NCBI GenBank assembly: GCA_039798265.1
Contig: JBDKGH010000080.1
Location: 1 to 6,541, forward strand
Reading direction: 5' to 3'
DNA: 6,541 nt
Source: JBDKGH01 sp039798265
GTDB taxonomy: Bacteria > Bacteroidota > Bacteroidia > Flavobacteriales_D > Sanyastnellaceae
Positions 4,681-6,541 of the stretch are shown piece by piece. Each line of letters starts with the position of its first letter. The first letter of the stretch is position 1. The notes beneath the pieces are model-generated. The model saw only the letters and a program-made list of their open reading frames with translations. It was not told the origin of the DNA and did not search any database. The position numbers were made by a program, and so were the translations under genes.

Positions 4681-6541
4681 ATGCGCCAGCGGTTGCTGTG
4701 GCTAGTGGTTTTCTTCAGCGTGTGTATTTCTCATGAAGGGTTCGCTCAAGACTTGCCACCTGCTGTTCCTAATTTACAATCCTTCGCGGCAGGTTCCTTA
4801 GTCATACCCATGGATAATGATCACCAAGCTTTAAATGGTGAACCTTTTAATCTTTGGTCTTATCGATTGGTATATGAACTGCTCGATAATGGTATCACCC
4901 TCGACTGGGTAATCAAATCCGGAAAAGCAAAAGACGAAATTGATTTTAGTGCAAATGCTTCACGGATCTATCCGAGCGCAGCGGCGTCTGGCCTTCAAAA
5001 CTTTCGCGCGGGAGCTTTTATCATCGACGCAGCTCAAATCGGCACTGTATTCAACTGCGGCGGAACAGAAGACCTGAATGTACTGGGTATCATAAGTGCT
5101 TTTGGTCATGATGTGGCCGTATATCAATTAGACCAAGCCGTAACGGTGGATGTGCGCTATGAGCTCAATTCTATTCCCGTTATTGCCTCTTTGGATGACG
5201 GTTCTTCTCCCGAAACGGCCACCGATGTATTGGATTACATCGATATGCCTTACGATTTGTTGTCCTATAACGAATTTGCTTCGAATGGAGGCTGCTACAC
5301 CTTTGTAGCCCAACCTCACTTAAACATCAACGACGTTACCAATAATTACATCACCATCGTTACCAATTTTTTGGCCAATGGTGGTAACTTCTACGCACAG
5401 TGCGCCGCCGTTGAAGCATTTGAAGAAAACGCTTTTTACCTCACCACAAACGGATTCAATTATTTCGGACAAAGCCTCATGAGCACGGGCATTACGTATA
5501 TCAATAATGATATGCCCATCATGCAGTTTCACGGAGGTGTATTGGGCTACGGTGTTGGCTCTGTAAGCAACTTCGCGTTGAATGGAGCGTTCAATAATTT
5601 CGGATATGGCGGCGTCTTTGGCATCAATGAAGAAAACGAAGAAGCTTATCTGGTGGCTGCTGGTGACATGAATGGAGCGGCCCGCGGTGGTAATGTGTTT
5701 TATGTAGAAGGCCACAATTATACGCCCCAACAAACCATTACCGGTAATGGCGGAAACGGAAATACCTTTCAATCCAATGTGATTGAATCTTACAATTTTA
5801 ATCGAATGTTCTTCAACGCCATCTTCGTTCCCGCGAGTTGGAATACACCGTGCGCAGCTGCTGATCAGTGCATCTGTCCAGGGGAATCGGTAGCTATCGG
5901 TTGTAATTTGAATACGGGCTTGGGGAATACGTGGTCGCCAGCTACGGGCCTGAGTTGTACCAATTGCGAAAACCCTATAGCATCTCCTACGGTGACCACT
6001 ACTTACACGGTGACCAATAACTCAGGCTGTGCCGAAAATACAGTGACTGTTTTTATCAATTGTCCTTACCCCGAAATCATTACTGTGAATGATACGGTTA
6101 CATGTCCTAACGTATGTGTACCGGTAACGATCATTCCCGAAATCAGTGGAACTCCTTTGTCTTTAACGATCAACAATGTTTTACAACCCGCCTTCACGGC
6201 AACTCCTTCGTTGTGTCCTTCGGTTACTACTACCTATATTTTTCAGGTAACTGCTGATAATGGTCTTACTTACTCGGATACCGCCGTGGTTACGGTGTAT
6301 GATCCAGGGGTGCCAGCTGTTTCTGCTGATGGCAGTTTTTGTGAAGGAAGCACACTCACCCTTGAGGCGAGTAACATCACCAATCCTGTTTGGACTGCTC
6401 CTGTAACCCTAAGTTGCACTGCTTGCGCAATTACAAGCACGGTGTTAAGCACCGATTTTCAAACTACAGTCAATGGTACTGATGACAACGGCTGCGCCAT
6501 CAGTGCAACACTCGATGTAGTTGTATTGACAAATCCTGCGA
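4681..6541 (+). CDS. Large secreted surface protein: amidotransferase-like N-terminal domain plus Cys-rich PKD/Ig-like repeats (3' end beyond window)
   Basis: The frame is open from ATG 4681 to the window end (620 complete codons, no stop). ATG 4681 is chosen because it yields a signal peptide, MRQRLLWLVVFFSVCISHEG followed by FA and cleavage before Q23; the frame is blocked upstream by TAA at 4594, and the ATGs at 4655 and 4676 lie in another frame that stops at once. Residues about 37-385 form one alpha/beta domain: SLVIPMDNDHQ, a helix, LDWVIKSG, FRAGAFIID, HDVAVYQL, IPVIASLDDG, then LANGGNFYAQCAAVEAFE (C241), MQFHGG (H284) and GNVFYVEGHNY (H345). I recall this domain at the N-terminus of other Bacteroidota surface proteins; its order resembles class I amidotransferase/ThuA folds (inference). 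From about 391 come PKD/Ig-like repeats: 391-461 with CICPGESVAIGC, WSPATGLSCTNC and TTTYTVT; 462-540 with TTTYIFQVT; 545-620 with FCEGSTLTLEA, LSCTAC and GC. Such proteins normally end in a type IX secretion sorting domain, which would lie outside the window. A role in adhesion or cell-surface function is likely but unproven. Confidence 0.85.
   Translation, partial: MRQRLLWLVVFFSVCISHEGFAQDLPPAVPNLQSFAAGSLVIPMDNDHQALNGEPFNLWSYRLVYELLDNGITLDWVIKSGKAKDEIDFSANASRIYPSAAASGLQNFRAGAFIIDAAQIGTVFNCGGTEDLNVLGIISAFGHDVAVYQLDQAVTVDVRYELNSIPVIASLDDGSSPETATDVLDYIDMPYDLLSYNEFASNGGCYTFVAQPHLNINDVTNNYITIVTNFLANGGNFYAQCAAVEAFEENAFYLTTNGFNYFGQSLMSTGITYINNDMPIMQFHGGVLGYGVGSVSNFALNGAFNNFGYGGVFGINEENEEAYLVAAGDMNGAARGGNVFYVEGHNYTPQQTITGNGGNGNTFQSNVIESYNFNRMFFNAIFVPASWNTPCAAADQCICPGESVAIGCNLNTGLGNTWSPATGLSCTNCENPIASPTVTTTYTVTNNSGCAENTVTVFINCPYPEIITVNDTVTCPNVCVPVTIIPEISGTPLSLTINNVLQPAFTATPSLCPSVTTTYIFQVTADNGLTYSDTAVVTVYDPGVPAVSADGSFCEGSTLTLEASNITNPVWTAPVTLSCTACAITSTVLSTDFQTTVNGTDDNGCAISATLDVVVLTNPA

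Noticed and set aside
4655..4728. ATG codons at 4655 and 4676 as possible starts of the surface-protein gene.
   Set aside because: Both are in the same different frame, which ends at TAG after 17 and 10 codons respectively; ATG 4681 gives the signal peptide and the long frame.
5320..5772. Minus-strand open frame of 150 codons inside the surface-protein gene.
   Set aside because: It is antisense to a well-supported coding frame with recognisable domain motifs, and its translation has no family features.

Overview
The window looks like a chromosomal fragment from a member of the Bacteroidota. Three things point there: a TonB-dependent outer-membrane receptor with the C-terminal signature common in that phylum, weak or absent Shine-Dalgarno sequences before the genes, and a secreted protein with the W-S-P-A-T-G-L-S ... 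T-T-T-Y-T-V-T repeats typical of Bacteroidota surface proteins that usually leave by the type IX secretion system. All supported genes lie on the + strand. I see no tRNA, rRNA, CRISPR array, insertion sequence or transposase. Order or genus cannot be fixed from this sequence.

Layout: (1) Bases 1-419 are the 3' end of a TonB-dependent receptor, closed by a 15-bp perfect-stem intrinsic terminator (492-527). (2) Bases 562-3695 hold a tightly packed three-gene cassette: a GH100-like (neutral-invertase-like) glycosidase, a P-loop kinase of the uridine kinase/phosphoribulokinase superfamily that starts with GTG and overlaps the previous stop by 4 bases, and a 12-helix sugar transporter resembling the SLC45/sucrose-transporter group. 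(3) Bases 3790-4500 encode an unrecognised exported protein with two hydrophobic segments near its C-terminus. (4) After a 180-base gene-free stretch, 4681 to the window end is an open frame of 620 codons: the N-terminal part of a large secreted protein with a signal peptide, a roughly 350-residue alpha/beta domain that resembles class I glutamine amidotransferase/ThuA-type folds, then Cys-rich PKD/Ig-like repeats. It runs off the window.

Working model (inference): the receptor brings an oligosaccharide across the outer membrane, the SLC45-like carrier takes it across the inner membrane, the glycosidase splits it in the cytoplasm, and the kinase phosphorylates a product or a linked metabolite. 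This recalls the sux sucrose loci of Xanthomonas (TonB receptor plus SLC45-like carrier plus a sucrose-splitting enzyme), with a GH100-like enzyme and an unusual kinase in place of the usual partners. Sucrose or another small glucoside is a plausible substrate but is not proven by sequence. The two exported proteins downstream have no evident link to this pathway.

Most interesting: the amidotransferase-like N-terminal domain of the surface protein, with Cys and His at positions that could be catalytic; the glycosidase-kinase-transporter cassette with its unexplained kinase; and the strong terminator only about 35 bases before the cassette's first codon, which leaves little room for a separate promoter.
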